From contig CAYYGM010000006.1 of assembly GCA_964471555.1 (NCBI GenBank), forward strand, positions 1-64,000: DNA of 64,000 bases, given 5' to 3'. Shown here one piece after another: positions 8,616 through 17,161 of this stretch (within the stretch, counting starts at the first letter, position 1; the number at the start of each line of letters is the position of its first letter). The translations under genes and the position numbers were made by a program. Source of the stretch: JADLFV01 sp964471555 (GTDB lineage: Bacteria > Planctomycetota > Phycisphaerae > Phycisphaerales > Phycisphaeraceae). Below the pieces are notes generated by a model. It was not told the origin of the DNA. It saw only the letters and a list, made by a program, of their open reading frames with translations, and did not search any database.

Positions 8616-8924
8616 ATGTCACCCTTGATCGAACAACACCGCAGCCAGATCGAGGCATTGTGCCGCAAGCACGGCGTCAAGCGGCTGGAGTTGTTCGGCT
8701 CGGCGGCCCGCGGCGACTTCGACCCGGCCCGCAGTGACGTGGACTTCTTCTACGAGTTCGCGGATTACACACGGCCGGACATCGCCGACCATTGGTTCGC
8801 CCTTCAGGAAGACCTCGAATCGCTGCTTGGCGCCAAGGTCGATCTGGTCAGCGCCAAAGACGCGAAGAATCCGTACTTTCTCGAAGTCGCCAACCGCCAT
8901 CGGGTGACGCTCTATGCAGCCTGA
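8616..8924 (+). CDS. MNT-type minimal nucleotidyltransferase antitoxin (MntA-like)
   Basis: The protein has 102 residues from ATG 8616. The nucleotidyltransferase signature is GSAARG followed by SDVDFFYEF at about residues 28-47, giving the GS motif and the two catalytic Asp residues. Its stop overlaps the start of the following HEPN gene by 11 bases, the usual layout of HepT-MntA type VII toxin-antitoxin pairs. In characterised pairs MntA adenylylates and so neutralises the HEPN ribonuclease. The function here is inferred from family and gene order. Confidence 0.85.
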   Translation: MSPLIEQHRSQIEALCRKHGVKRLELFGSAARGDFDPARSDVDFFYEFADYTRPDIADHWFALQEDLESLLGAKVDLVSAKDAKNPYFLEVANRHRVTLYAA

Positions 8925-9252
8925 ATCACGCAAACTGCTGGAGGACATGCGCCTGGCTGCGGTGTCCATTCAACATTTCCTGCGAGGCAAGTCGCTCACG
9001 GACCTCAAGGGTGAAGATCTGCTTCGCTCGGCGATCTACTACAAGTTCGCCATCATCGGTGAAGCTCTTTCGCAACTGCGACATCAAGATCCACAAACGG
9101 CTGAGCGCATCAGCGAGCAGACTCGCATCATCGGCTTTCGCAATCAAATTATTCACGGCTACAAAGTGATCGAGGACGAGGTGACCTGGAATATCATCGA
9201 GCGAAAATTGCCTGTCTTGCTGCGAGAGTTGGAACAAGTGCTGAACGGTTGA
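8914..9252 (+). CDS. HEPN-domain (DUF86) ribonuclease toxin, HepT-like
   Basis: This 112-residue all-helical protein has the HEPN catalytic motif R-x4-H-x-Y, seen as RNQIIHGY at about residues 76-83. Arg76, His81 and Tyr83 are all present, so the toxin should be active. It overlaps the upstream nucleotidyltransferase gene by 11 bases and is almost certainly translationally coupled to it. HepT-type toxins cleave RNA when not modified by their MNT partner. Confidence 0.85.
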   Translation: MQPESRKLLEDMRLAAVSIQHFLRGKSLTDLKGEDLLRSAIYYKFAIIGEALSQLRHQDPQTAERISEQTRIIGFRNQIIHGYKVIEDEVTWNIIERKLPVLLRELEQVLNG

Positions 9253-9259
9253 CGATGTC

Positions 9260-9895
9260 TCACTCCGCGCCCGCCATGCGCTTGATCACGTCCACGGCGC
9301 TGATGCGTTGCACATCGGCGTCGGCTTCCTGCACGGCCGGCTCGTAGTCACGCAGCGGCGGTGAGACGGAAAGTTCTTCGCTGTCACCTTCACGCTTGGC
9401 TAAACCCAAAGCGCCGTTGCCGGTGACGGTCACGATCCAGCGGCCTTCATCCAGCCGGCGATAGACCGCCTTGCCCTGCACCAGGTCTTTGTCGTCCCAC
9501 TGCACGTCGGCCAGCCTGGGGTCGATCATCACGCCCCCCTTGGGCGGGGTGTCGGAGTCGAACACGCGGCGGATCCACAGGCGCCCGTCAAGCACCACGT
9601 AGTCCACGAACACTTCGCTGCCGGCTGTGTAGGGCGTGTCGATGCGCTTGATCTCACCCTCGGCGGTGCGGATGCTCACGCTGACATGGCCGTCGGCCAC
9701 GACCAGCTCGGTGATGGCGGTGCGGCGGACGGCTTCGTTGTAGGTGCGGCGAAGATCCTGGTACTGCTGCGACAGCTCGCCCAGACGGCGGCGATAGATG
9801 TCAGCCTCCAGGTTGGCCCGCAGCCACTGGTAGCCGACCACGCCCGCCACGAGCAGGACGGCCGCCAACGCAATGTGCTGGAGCTTGCGGGTCAT
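9260..9895 (-). CDS. single-pass membrane-anchored hypothetical protein
   Basis: From ATG 9895 the product is 211 residues. Residues about 6-24 form one transmembrane segment (LQHIALAAVLLVAGVVGYQWL). A short coiled-coil-like helix (about 30-60) and a mixed domain follow, with the bulk predicted outside the cytoplasm. The frame stays open upstream on this strand but reads antisense to the sialate esterase there, so this ATG is the sensible start. It is divergent from that esterase gene by about 100 bases. I do not recognise the family. Confidence 0.65.
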   Translation of the reverse strand: MTRKLQHIALAAVLLVAGVVGYQWLRANLEADIYRRRLGELSQQYQDLRRTYNEAVRRTAITELVVADGHVSVSIRTAEGEIKRIDTPYTAGSEVFVDYVVLDGRLWIRRVFDSDTPPKGGVMIDPRLADVQWDDKDLVQGKAVYRRLDEGRWIVTVTGNGALGLAKREGDSEELSVSPPLRDYEPAVQEADADVQRISAVDVIKRMAGAE

Positions 9896-9997
9896 CCTGT
9901 CTGTTATCGGCAGTTCGACCGGTTCCAGCTTAATGGCGGCAACGGGGGCGGCCGAGCGGGCTTGCGAGCCGAAAGCTGCGGAGCGATACTGCGAACC

Positions 9998-12004
9998 ATG
10001 AAGAAAATCCAATCTTTCGTCGCCGCCCTGGCGGGGTTGATTCTGCACACGGTGGCCCTGGCGGCCGGTCTGGAGATGCCGGCCGTCTTCACGGACCACA
10101 TGATCCTGCAGCGGGAGAAGCCCGTGCCGGTCTGGGGCAAAGCCGATGCCGGGCAGCCGGTGACCGTCAGCTTCGGCGATCGCAGCGCCAAGACCACCGC
10201 GGCTGATGACGGCACGTGGATGGTCAAGCTCAAGAGCATGAAGGCCAGCTTCGAGCCGCGGCAGTTGATCGTGACCAGCGGCGATCAGACGCTGATCTAC
10301 GACGACGTGCTGGTGGGCGAGGTGTGGCTGTGCTCGGGCCAGTCGAACATGCAGTGGGATTTGCAGCGATGCGACGATGCTGAGGATGAGATCGCCCTGG
10401 CGGACTGGCCCAACATCCGCCTGTTCTACGTGCAGCGCATCGCCTCGGATGTGCCGACGGACGTGGTGGGTCAATGGGAACGATGCAGCCCGGAAAATGC
10501 CGGCCCGTTCAGCGGTGTGGCGTACTTCTTCGGGCGTGATCTGTATCAACGGTTGAACGTGCCCATCGGCCTGATCCATTCCTCCTGGGGCGGCACGCGG
10601 GCGGAAGCGTGGACCCGCTGCTCATACATGGCGGAAAACCCGATCACCAAGCCCATCCTTGACAAGTGGCAGAGCGACCTGGCCACCTACGATCAGCGCC
10701 ACGCTGACTGGGAGAAACAGAATGCCGCGTACGTGGCCAAGGTCGAAAGCGATCTGCAGCCGCCCGAAGCACCACCCCTGGCTGCGGCAGACTACGACGA
10801 CAGCGCCTGGGCTGACGCCACACTTCCGGGCAACTGGGAGAAGACCGATCCCGACCTGGACGGCGTCGTCTGGTATCGCAAGGTGGTCGAGCTGCCGCAA
10901 GCTCTGCGCGGCAAAGACCTGCAACTGCACCTGGGCATGATCAACGACCAGGACTGGACCTTCGTGCAGGGCCTGGCGGTGGGACACATGAACAACCGAT
11001 CCTCGCTGCGCCTCTACAACGTGCCTGCGGCGCTGACCGACGGCCCCACGTTGACCATCGCGGTGCGGGTCAACGACATCGGCGCCAATGGCGGGTTTGA
11101 AAGTGAGCCGAGCGAACTGTGGTTGGGCGCAGCCGACGCCAAGGCAGGCGACGAAGGCACGGTCAATCTGGCCGGTGCGTGGAAGATGCACGTGGCCTAT
11201 CGCAAATCGCCCAACGATCCCACGCCGTCGGCCGAGCCGCTGGGCCCGAAGGATCGGCATGTCCCGGAGAATCTCAGCCGCGGCATGATTCAGCCGCTGG
11301 TGCCCTTCGCCCTGCGCGGAGCCATCTGGTATCAGGGTGAATCCAACGCCAGCCGCGCCGCCCAGTATCGCGTGCTGCTGCCGATGATGATCAAGGACTG
11401 GCGCGATCAGTGGAACGACAAGGACATGCCCTTCGGTATCGTGCAACTGGCCAACTACTACGACGTGACGCCTGAGCCGACCGATCCGCCCTGGGCTCAT
11501 CTGCGCGACGCGCAACTGTTCACCGCCAAGACCGTGCCGCACACCGGGCTGGCGGTGATCATCGATGCCGGCATGGCCAAGAACATCCACCCCACCGACA
11601 AGTTCACCGTGGGCAATCGCCTGGCGCGGTGGGCTTTGCACGATGTGTACGGCATGGACGTGCTGCGCGGCGGGCCGATCTATCGTGACATGCAGGCCAA
11701 GGGTGACAAGGTGCGCGTGCGCTTCACCGACGTGGGCGACGGCCTGGCTGTGCGCGGCGAAGGCCCGCTGCACGAGTTCACCATTGCCGGCGAAGATCAC
11801 GTGTGGCACAACGCCGAAGCGGAGATCGTGCGTAAGGACATGGTGGAAGTGTGGTCACCGCAGGTGAGCAAGCCGGTGGCTGTGCGTTACGGCTGGTCCA
11901 ACAACCCGGCCGACCCCAACCTGGTCAACAGCGACAACCTGCCCGCCTCGCCCTTCCGCACCGACGACTGGCCCGGGCCGACGGATGATGTGCTGGAGCC
12001 GTGA
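9998..12004 (+). CDS. sialate O-acetylesterase, SGNH hydrolase family
   Basis: The 668-residue protein starts at ATG 9998 with a signal peptide ending near ALAAG. The SGNH catalytic Ser lies in LCSGQSNMQW at about residue 115, and the second catalytic block NIHPTDKFTVGNRLA lies near residue 525. A jellyroll insert around residues 260-400 (ADYDDSAWADATLPGNW) is typical of the long bacterial members. The family removes O-acetyl groups from sialic acid or other acetylated glycans. It would act in the periplasm or outside the cell, in line with the other glycan-degrading genes in the window. Confidence 0.88.
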   Translation: MKKIQSFVAALAGLILHTVALAAGLEMPAVFTDHMILQREKPVPVWGKADAGQPVTVSFGDRSAKTTAADDGTWMVKLKSMKASFEPRQLIVTSGDQTLIYDDVLVGEVWLCSGQSNMQWDLQRCDDAEDEIALADWPNIRLFYVQRIASDVPTDVVGQWERCSPENAGPFSGVAYFFGRDLYQRLNVPIGLIHSSWGGTRAEAWTRCSYMAENPITKPILDKWQSDLATYDQRHADWEKQNAAYVAKVESDLQPPEAPPLAAADYDDSAWADATLPGNWEKTDPDLDGVVWYRKVVELPQALRGKDLQLHLGMINDQDWTFVQGLAVGHMNNRSSLRLYNVPAALTDGPTLTIAVRVNDIGANGGFESEPSELWLGAADAKAGDEGTVNLAGAWKMHVAYRKSPNDPTPSAEPLGPKDRHVPENLSRGMIQPLVPFALRGAIWYQGESNASRAAQYRVLLPMMIKDWRDQWNDKDMPFGIVQLANYYDVTPEPTDPPWAHLRDAQLFTAKTVPHTGLAVIIDAGMAKNIHPTDKFTVGNRLARWALHDVYGMDVLRGGPIYRDMQAKGDKVRVRFTDVGDGLAVRGEGPLHEFTIAGEDHVWHNAEAEIVRKDMVEVWSPQVSKPVAVRYGWSNNPADPNLVNSDNLPASPFRTDDWPGPTDDVLEP

Positions 12005-12015
12005 GTGTGTAATCC

Positions 12016-12088
12016 ACGGGCGGTGAACCGCCCTCCGCCGCGCCTGGAATGCGCATCCGGGCGCGGCGGAGGCGGCTTCAGCCGCCGT
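12016..12088. repeat. 73-bp triple-hairpin REP-like repeat, left copy
   Basis: Three tandem palindromes lie in 73 bp: GGGCGGT-GA-ACCGCCC, a 12-bp stem CTCCGCCGCGCC paired with GGCGCGGCGGAG, and GGCGGCT-TC-AGCCGCC. The sequence is identical and in the same orientation at 12697-12769. The two copies flank a REP-associated tyrosine transposase, so they are probably its substrate elements. Confidence 0.85.
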
Positions 12089-12104
12089 TCGATATACTGA
12101 TCTC

Positions 12105-12707
12105 ATGTCCGGGCCCATCCACAAGACCTCCGCCCGCGGCGACGAGTGGCGGCACGGTAAACATCGCTTCGAACACTGGTACGCTGACAACCAGGTTTAT
12201 TTCATCACCGCCCGCTGCCGCGATCGCTTTCCCGCGCTCGCCGGCGAACAGGCCAAGGCCATCTTCTGGGATCGTTTCGATCACTGGTCCGGTGAGTGCG
12301 GCGTCGTGCCGTGGATTGTTTCCCTGCTGGACAATCATTATCACCTGTTGGCGTACAACCGCAGCGCCGACGGGCTTCGCCGCTTCATGCCGCGATTGCA
12401 CGGCTCGGTCGCCAAGCTGGTCAACGACACATTGCCGCAGCGGCGGGCTGATTTCTGGCGTGACGATGAGGGTCGGGAGTTCTTCGATGGGTGCATCCGC
12501 AATGCCAAACAGGCGAGGCTGACCTATCGCTATGTGCTCAGACAATGCCGGCGGCACGGTATCTGCAACGACCCACGGGATTATCCGCACACGCGGGTGT
12601 ACGTGGACTGCGAACGTGCGATTCAAGAGGCGCAGGCGTTGAGCGCGTTCATGCGGGGGGTGCCGTATCAGCGTTATGAGGGGCGCGGGCGTAAGGACGG
12701 GCGGTGA
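12105..12707 (+). CDS. REP-associated tyrosine transposase (RAYT, Y1_Tnp family)
   Basis: This 200-residue single-strand transposase has the HUH metal-binding motif in DNHYHLL (His78 and His80). The catalytic Tyr is probably Tyr143 in LTYRYVLRQC. The length and the conserved RDYPHTR block fit IS200-like enzymes that act on REP hairpins. The gene is bracketed by two identical 73-bp triple-hairpin repeats, and its last codons and stop lie inside the right copy. Such proteins cut and join single-stranded REP DNA. The perfect match of the flanks suggests recent activity or insertion of the whole unit. Confidence 0.9.
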   Translation: MSGPIHKTSARGDEWRHGKHRFEHWYADNQVYFITARCRDRFPALAGEQAKAIFWDRFDHWSGECGVVPWIVSLLDNHYHLLAYNRSADGLRRFMPRLHGSVAKLVNDTLPQRRADFWRDDEGREFFDGCIRNAKQARLTYRYVLRQCRRHGICNDPRDYPHTRVYVDCERAIQEAQALSAFMRGVPYQRYEGRGRKDGR

Positions 12708-12769
12708 ACCGCCCTCCGCCGCGCCTGGAATGCGCATCCGGGCGCGGCGGAGGCGGCTTCAGCCGCCGT
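12697..12769. repeat. 73-bp triple-hairpin REP-like repeat, right copy
   Basis: This is an exact direct copy of 12016-12088, 681 bp downstream. It begins within the transposase gene, so the final residues and TGA (12705-12707) are encoded by the repeat, and it ends 6 bases before the stop of tmk. No further full copy is seen in the window. Confidence 0.85.
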
Positions 12770-12775
12770 GGGTAT

Positions 12776-13420
12776 TCACGCAAACCGCTCACTCAGTTTC
12801 GCCATCAACTCCGCGAAGACCGCGTCGGCGTCCATGTGCGACGGCACCACCAGGTAACGCTGCGGGTCCGTTTTCGCCTGATCCAGATAGCCCTGGCGCA
12901 CCTTGGCGTGATAGGCGGCCCCCTTCGATTCCATGCGGTCCAGCAACGGGTTTAACCGCGTCGCGGCTGTGCGCTCATCGACATCGAACACCACCACGAG
13001 GTCCGGCCAGGATTGGCCCAAAGCCACCTGCCCCACGCGCAGGATGTCGCTGATGGGTATGCCCCCGGCTGCGCCCTGGTAGGCCAGCGTCGAGCTGATG
13101 AAACGATCGGCCAACACCAGTTGACCGGCTTGCAGGGCCGGGCGGATGCGCTCGGCCACCAGTTGGGCCCGGCTGGCCATGAACAGCAGCATCTCGCAGC
13201 GCAGGTCCATTTCGCCGTGCGCGTCGTCCTGGTACTCCAGCAGCACTTTGCGGATCGCTTCGCCCACCATGGTGCCGCCCGGCTCGCGCACTTCGCAGAC
13301 CGGGATGCCCTGTTGGGTTGCGGCTTCGGAAAAGCGGCGGAACTGCGTGCTTTTGCCGCTGCCGTCAGGGCCGTCAAAGACCAGGAACTTACCGCGCAAT
13401 TGGTTCAGCCATGGGTTCAC
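12776..13420 (-). CDS. tmk: thymidylate kinase
   Basis: The product is about 214 residues when started at GTG 13420 (MNPWLNQLRGKFLVFDGPDG). The P-loop is FDGPDGSGKST at about residues 15-25. EVREPGGT follows as the dTMP-binding DRX-like region, and ADRFISSTLAYQG is the characteristic thymidylate kinase motif. It phosphorylates dTMP to dTDP for DNA synthesis in the cytoplasm. The upstream in-frame extension lacks homology and overlaps the divergent methyltransferase leader. The start is uncertain by a few codons. Confidence 0.9.
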   Translation of the reverse strand: MNPWLNQLRGKFLVFDGPDGSGKSTQFRRFSEAATQQGIPVCEVREPGGTMVGEAIRKVLLEYQDDAHGEMDLRCEMLLFMASRAQLVAERIRPALQAGQLVLADRFISSTLAYQGAAGGIPISDILRVGQVALGQSWPDLVVVFDVDERTAATRLNPLLDRMESKGAAYHAKVRQGYLDQAKTDPQRYLVVPSHMDADAVFAELMAKLSERFA

Positions 13421-13485
13421 GGCCGGTAGGATATGACAAAGCGCGAAGGTCTGCTGCGAGCCGGCGCATGCACTATGATGAACGC

Positions 13486-14115
13486 ATGTCAGGCGACCCG
13501 TCGTACCTGTCGGCTTACCGTGAAGCGGTGCATCAGCACGGCTGCGAGTTTGAGTCCACGCTGTGGGCCAACGAGAAAACACAGCGCGTGCGCTTCGATG
13601 TGTTTGCCCGGATGTGTCCGCTGGCCGGGCGACGCATTCTCGATGCCGGCTGCTCGCGCGGGGACCTGGCGGCTTACCTGCTCGAAAAAAAAATCGACTA
13701 CCAGCGCTTCATCGGGCTGGATGCCGTGGGCGAACTGATCCAATTCGCGCAGAATCGCAAGCTGCCCCGCAGCGAGTTTCACTGCGGCGACTTCGTCACC
13801 CATCCGAAGCTGCTGACCACGGGTGATCCGCAGGTGATCATCTTCTCCGGCTCGCTGAACACCATGAAGCTCGACACCGTGATGGACGTGCTGGACGCTG
13901 CGTGGCAGGCGACGCAGGAAACGCTGATGTTCAACTTCCTCTCCGACTGCGCCACCGAACACGCCCCCCGCCAGACCGGGCCCGCCTATCGCCTGAGCAC
14001 CATGGTCCTGCTGGAATGGGCCCTGGACCAGAGCGATCACGTCGCCTTCCGCCAGGATTACTTCCCGCACGGCCACGACGCGACGATCCGCATGGACAAA
14101 ACGAAAACGGTTTGA
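13486..14115 (+). CDS. SAM-dependent methyltransferase-like protein
   Basis: The protein has 209 residues from ATG 13486; another in-frame ATG lies at 13468. The SAM-binding motif ILDAGCSRGDLA is at about residues 51-62, followed by the acidic FIGLDAVGEL block. The rest fits a class I methyltransferase fold, with FSGSLNTMK in the motif IV position. No substrate motif is recognisable. The gene is divergent from tmk. Its end abuts a nested inverted repeat (14112-14283) that overlaps the stop codon. Confidence 0.65.
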   Translation: MSGDPSYLSAYREAVHQHGCEFESTLWANEKTQRVRFDVFARMCPLAGRRILDAGCSRGDLAAYLLEKKIDYQRFIGLDAVGELIQFAQNRKLPRSEFHCGDFVTHPKLLTTGDPQVIIFSGSLNTMKLDTVMDVLDAAWQATQETLMFNFLSDCATEHAPRQTGPAYRLSTMVLLEWALDQSDHVAFRQDYFPHGHDATIRMDKTKTV

Positions 14116-14283
14116 ACCGCAGAGACGCAGAGGACGCAGAGAAGAACCAGAAACCGCAGATTGCGCAGATTGCGCAGATTCAGAAGACTTTAATCTGTGT
14201 CATCTGCGAAATCTGTGGTTTATTGCTTTCTCGACTCTTGTATGGATGTCTTTCTCTGCGTTCTCTGCGTCTCTGCGGTTCAA
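14112..14283. repeat. nested inverted repeat, two elements one inside the other
   Basis: The outer arms at 14112-14143 and 14252-14283 match at 31 of 32 positions and are built from degenerate CGCAGAG units. Within the loop, arms 14151-14180 and 14192-14221 form a second, less perfect inverted repeat made of CGCAGATT units. It lies between two convergent genes and overlaps the stop codon of the left one. The transcript would form a long stacked hairpin. Confidence 0.85.
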
Positions 14284-14293
14284 TCCGTCTTGA

Positions 14294-15121
14294 TTAACCC
14301 AGCAAACCGCTGATCAGTTCCGCTGCGCGCAGCACATCTTTGTCGCGTTCGCCGCCGGCTTCGCGCTCGATGACGTAGCAGCCCTGGTAGCCGCCGCCTT
14401 CCAGTATGCTGACGAAGGCTTGCCAGTCCACTTCGCCGTCGCCGGCCGGAACTTCGGCGCCCCAGGTGCCGGGGGTTTTGGTTTTGACGGCGTCCTTGAT
14501 GTGCACCTGCCCGACGCGCGGCAGCAGCAGGCGGAGGGCTTCGATGGGATCGCCCTTGCCGTAGAGGATCATGTTGGCGGGATCGAAGTTGGCTTTGACG
14601 TTGGCGCGGTCGAGATGGTCGAGGAAGCGCATCAACGTGGGGCCGGTCTCCTGGCCCGACTCCAGCAGCAGGGTCAGGCCGTGGTCGGCAAACAGGTCCG
14701 CAATGCGGCGCAGGCGATCGACCACCGTCTTGAAGGTCGGATCGGATTGATCCTCGGGCAGGAACCCGGCATGCGAAGAAACCATCTTCAGGCCCAGCGT
14801 CTCGGCCAGCGGCGCGACGCGCTGCACGATGTCCCAGTTGGCCGGCCAGGTGGCGTCGGGCACGATGCCGCCGGTGAGGCGAATGGTTTCCAACGTGGAG
14901 TAATCCTCGCCCACCGTGCCGAACATGCCGCTGACCAGTTTCACGCCCGCTTGCTCCAGCAACGGTTTGACATCCGCCCATGCGGGCAGATCTTTCAACA
15001 GCGGCATGAGCGACAACTGCACGTTGGCGATGCCCAGTCTGGCAAGGCCGGCCGCCAGCTCCTGCGCCGAAGCGGGCTTGAGCGACCAACTGCACATCCC
15101 GATGCGACTATGCGTTTTCAT
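14294..15121 (-). CDS. sugar phosphate isomerase/epimerase-type TIM barrel protein
   Basis: The product is 275 residues from ATG 15121, starting MKTHSRIGMCSWSLKPA. It has the AP-endonuclease-2/xylose isomerase-like fold with metal-ligand candidates in LLLESGQE, NFDPANMILY, QVHIKDA and CYVIEREAG. Members interconvert sugars or inositols. The start overlaps the 3' end of the upstream sodium/solute symporter gene by 14 bases, so the two are co-transcribed and probably handle the same imported substrate. No single substrate can be assigned. Confidence 0.8.
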   Translation of the reverse strand: MKTHSRIGMCSWSLKPASAQELAAGLARLGIANVQLSLMPLLKDLPAWADVKPLLEQAGVKLVSGMFGTVGEDYSTLETIRLTGGIVPDATWPANWDIVQRVAPLAETLGLKMVSSHAGFLPEDQSDPTFKTVVDRLRRIADLFADHGLTLLLESGQETGPTLMRFLDHLDRANVKANFDPANMILYGKGDPIEALRLLLPRVGQVHIKDAVKTKTPGTWGAEVPAGDGEVDWQAFVSILEGGGYQGCYVIEREAGGERDKDVLRAAELISGLLG

Positions 15122-16664
15122 GCCCGCGATGATATCGATTCCCACTTCGCCCTGCAGCGCAAACGACCAGGCTCAACGCCGTCCCCGCCAGCATGGTCCA
15201 CGGCATGGCGATGCGCGGCGGGTCATCCAGGAACAGCTTCATCACATACGGTTGCGTCGCCAGCACAAACACCGCTCCCGCCACCATGGCTGCAATGACG
15301 CTGCGCTCACTGCCGCGCCCCGGCAGCAGCAGAGCCGTCAGAAACACGCCGAGCAACCCGGTGTAGGCAAACGTCATCACGCTGAGGGCAAAGTGCAGCA
15401 GGCTCTGCGCCTGCGGATCGTACAGCAGCAGCATCAGCAGCCCGAACACCATCAGCAGGGCGCCCATCATCACCACCGCGCCGCGAGAGTGACGATCGCT
15501 GTGGTCGCCGCGCACGTCGGCTAACCAACTGGCCGCCATGGCGTTGACCGCCGAGTCGTAGCTGCCCATGGCCACGGCCAGCAAACCCGCCATGGCCAGA
15601 CCGCTCAGGCCCGTCGGCAGGTGATTGGTCAGAAACTGCGGGTACACCTTTTCGCTGTGGATCAGCACATCGTGCGGGAACGCATCGCCCATCAGGTCCG
15701 GCCGCTGATAGAAGATCGCCAGCAGCAGCCCGATGATCATGAACAGGCTCGTGACGGGAATGCCGACGATGATGGCTCCGATGATCGAAGCGCTGCCGCG
15801 CCAGGCGCTGCGGGTGGTGAGCAGGCGCTGGGCCAGGTCGTGATCGCAGCCGTAGGACGCGACGTTGAGCGTGGTCACCGCCAGTGCGCCCCAGACGGTG
15901 TAGGGCAGCGACAGATCGAATCGCCAGTCCACGATCTTGAGCTTGTTGACTTCGCTCACGGCGCCGGTTGCATCGGGCACGCTGAAGTGGCGCAGGGCGT
16001 GCAGGATCTCGCTGAACGAAAGTGGAATGTCGCGCAGCAGCAGCACGATGCACAGCAGGGCTGCGCCCACGACGACCAGTAACTGCACCACATCCGTCCA
16101 GATCACCGCGCGGATGCCGCCCATGGCGGTGTAGGCGGTGCCCACGATGGACAGCACCACCACGGCCCCGGCCACGGCCGCGAAATCCGTCTTGCCGAAA
16201 AGGATGAAGCTGAAAGCGATGCCCGCCATGAACAGCCGCGCCCCGGAAGCCATGAGTCTGCCGACCAGGAAAGTCACGCTGGCGGCGGTCGCGGCGCGGG
16301 GGCCGATGCGCCGGCCGAGGTAGCCGTAGATGGTCAGCGTGCCTGCATGGTAAAACGCGGGCACGAACCAGGCAGCCACGATCAGGGCCCCGAGGATGCC
16401 GCCGAGGTTGAGGATCAGGTACGTCAGATTGCCGTCGTAGGCTTCCTGCGGGGCGCCGATGAAGGTGGCGGCACTGAGCGACGACGCCAGCACGCTCATG
16501 CCCACTGCCCACACGGGCATCTGTCGTGAACCGAGGAAGAAATCCGTTTCATTGCTGGTCCGTCGAGCCAGGACGAAACCGATGCCCATCATGGCTGCCA
16601 TGTAGGCTGCCAGGATCGTCCAGTCGATCGCTCCGAACGCGGCCAGTGTGGTCATCGACGGCAT
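15108..16664 (-). CDS. sodium:solute symporter (SSS family)
   Basis: This 518-residue integral membrane protein has about 13 hydrophobic segments. The N-terminal part contains FFLGSRQMPVWAVGMSVLAS and GGIRAVIWTDVVQ, both typical of the SSS family that includes sugar, sialic acid and carboxylate importers driven by sodium. It overlaps the downstream isomerase gene, which suggests uptake and first conversion of a sugar or sugar acid. Substrate is not predictable from the sequence alone. Confidence 0.87.
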   Translation of the reverse strand: MPSMTTLAAFGAIDWTILAAYMAAMMGIGFVLARRTSNETDFFLGSRQMPVWAVGMSVLASSLSAATFIGAPQEAYDGNLTYLILNLGGILGALIVAAWFVPAFYHAGTLTIYGYLGRRIGPRAATAASVTFLVGRLMASGARLFMAGIAFSFILFGKTDFAAVAGAVVVLSIVGTAYTAMGGIRAVIWTDVVQLLVVVGAALLCIVLLLRDIPLSFSEILHALRHFSVPDATGAVSEVNKLKIVDWRFDLSLPYTVWGALAVTTLNVASYGCDHDLAQRLLTTRSAWRGSASIIGAIIVGIPVTSLFMIIGLLLAIFYQRPDLMGDAFPHDVLIHSEKVYPQFLTNHLPTGLSGLAMAGLLAVAMGSYDSAVNAMAASWLADVRGDHSDRHSRGAVVMMGALLMVFGLLMLLLYDPQAQSLLHFALSVMTFAYTGLLGVFLTALLLPGRGSERSVIAAMVAGAVFVLATQPYVMKLFLDDPPRIAMPWTMLAGTALSLVVCAAGRSGNRYHRGHENA

Positions 16665-16778
16665 GATAACTGTTGTGGCGTGGCGGCATCGCCTGTTGAG
16701 CGTCGGCCACAGTCGGCATAATCGTTACCCCTGCAAGGCTTCCGGGGCCCTGGCACGCGGCTAGCATGGGTATCTGTC

Positions 16779-17126
16779 ATGCGGACGCTCTACGCCATCA
16801 CCGCCCTCGCCCTGGCGCTGGCCCTGGCCGGCTGCACCGCCGCTCCCAGCATGACCAGCGAAGGTCCGACGCTGGACCGCAAAGGTCGGCCGCGCTCGCT
16901 GGCGCTGGACAGCCGCCCCATGATCAAACTCGCTGCCGACCAGCCCGATGCCTGGTGGACCGCCCGCAACGACCTGCCCCGGGCTGTGGCGGTGCCCAAC
17001 GACGGCCTGCTCTACGACGTGACCGAGGTCCGCACCTACGATCATCTCTACTCCCACGACGGCCGCGTCAACGATCACTACCATCAGCACACCTACAGCA
17101 CGCGCGTCCGCCAGCTTTCGCCCTGA
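16779..17126 (+). CDS. small lipoprotein
   Basis: This 115-residue protein begins with a lipoprotein signal peptide and the lipobox LAGC (Cys19), so the mature form is lipid-anchored. The remainder is short and hydrophilic and ends with a His- and Tyr-rich region (YDHLYSHDG and NDHYHQHTYS) that could bind metal. It lies just upstream of lpxB on the same strand. I do not recognise the family. Confidence 0.7.
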   Translation: MRTLYAITALALALALAGCTAAPSMTSEGPTLDRKGRPRSLALDSRPMIKLAADQPDAWWTARNDLPRAVAVPNDGLLYDVTEVRTYDHLYSHDGRVNDHYHQHTYSTRVRQLSP

Positions 17127-17161
17127 CGCAACGCGGCGCCCAAGATCGATAAGATGGCGTC

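Noticed and set aside
10622..11809. 395-residue open frame on the minus strand
   Set aside because: It lies wholly inside the sialate O-acetylesterase gene on the other strand and has the His/Val/Gly-rich look of an antisense frame.
12676..13053. 125-residue plus-strand frame after the RAYT gene
   Set aside because: It covers the repeat copy and then runs antisense to tmk; no independent support.
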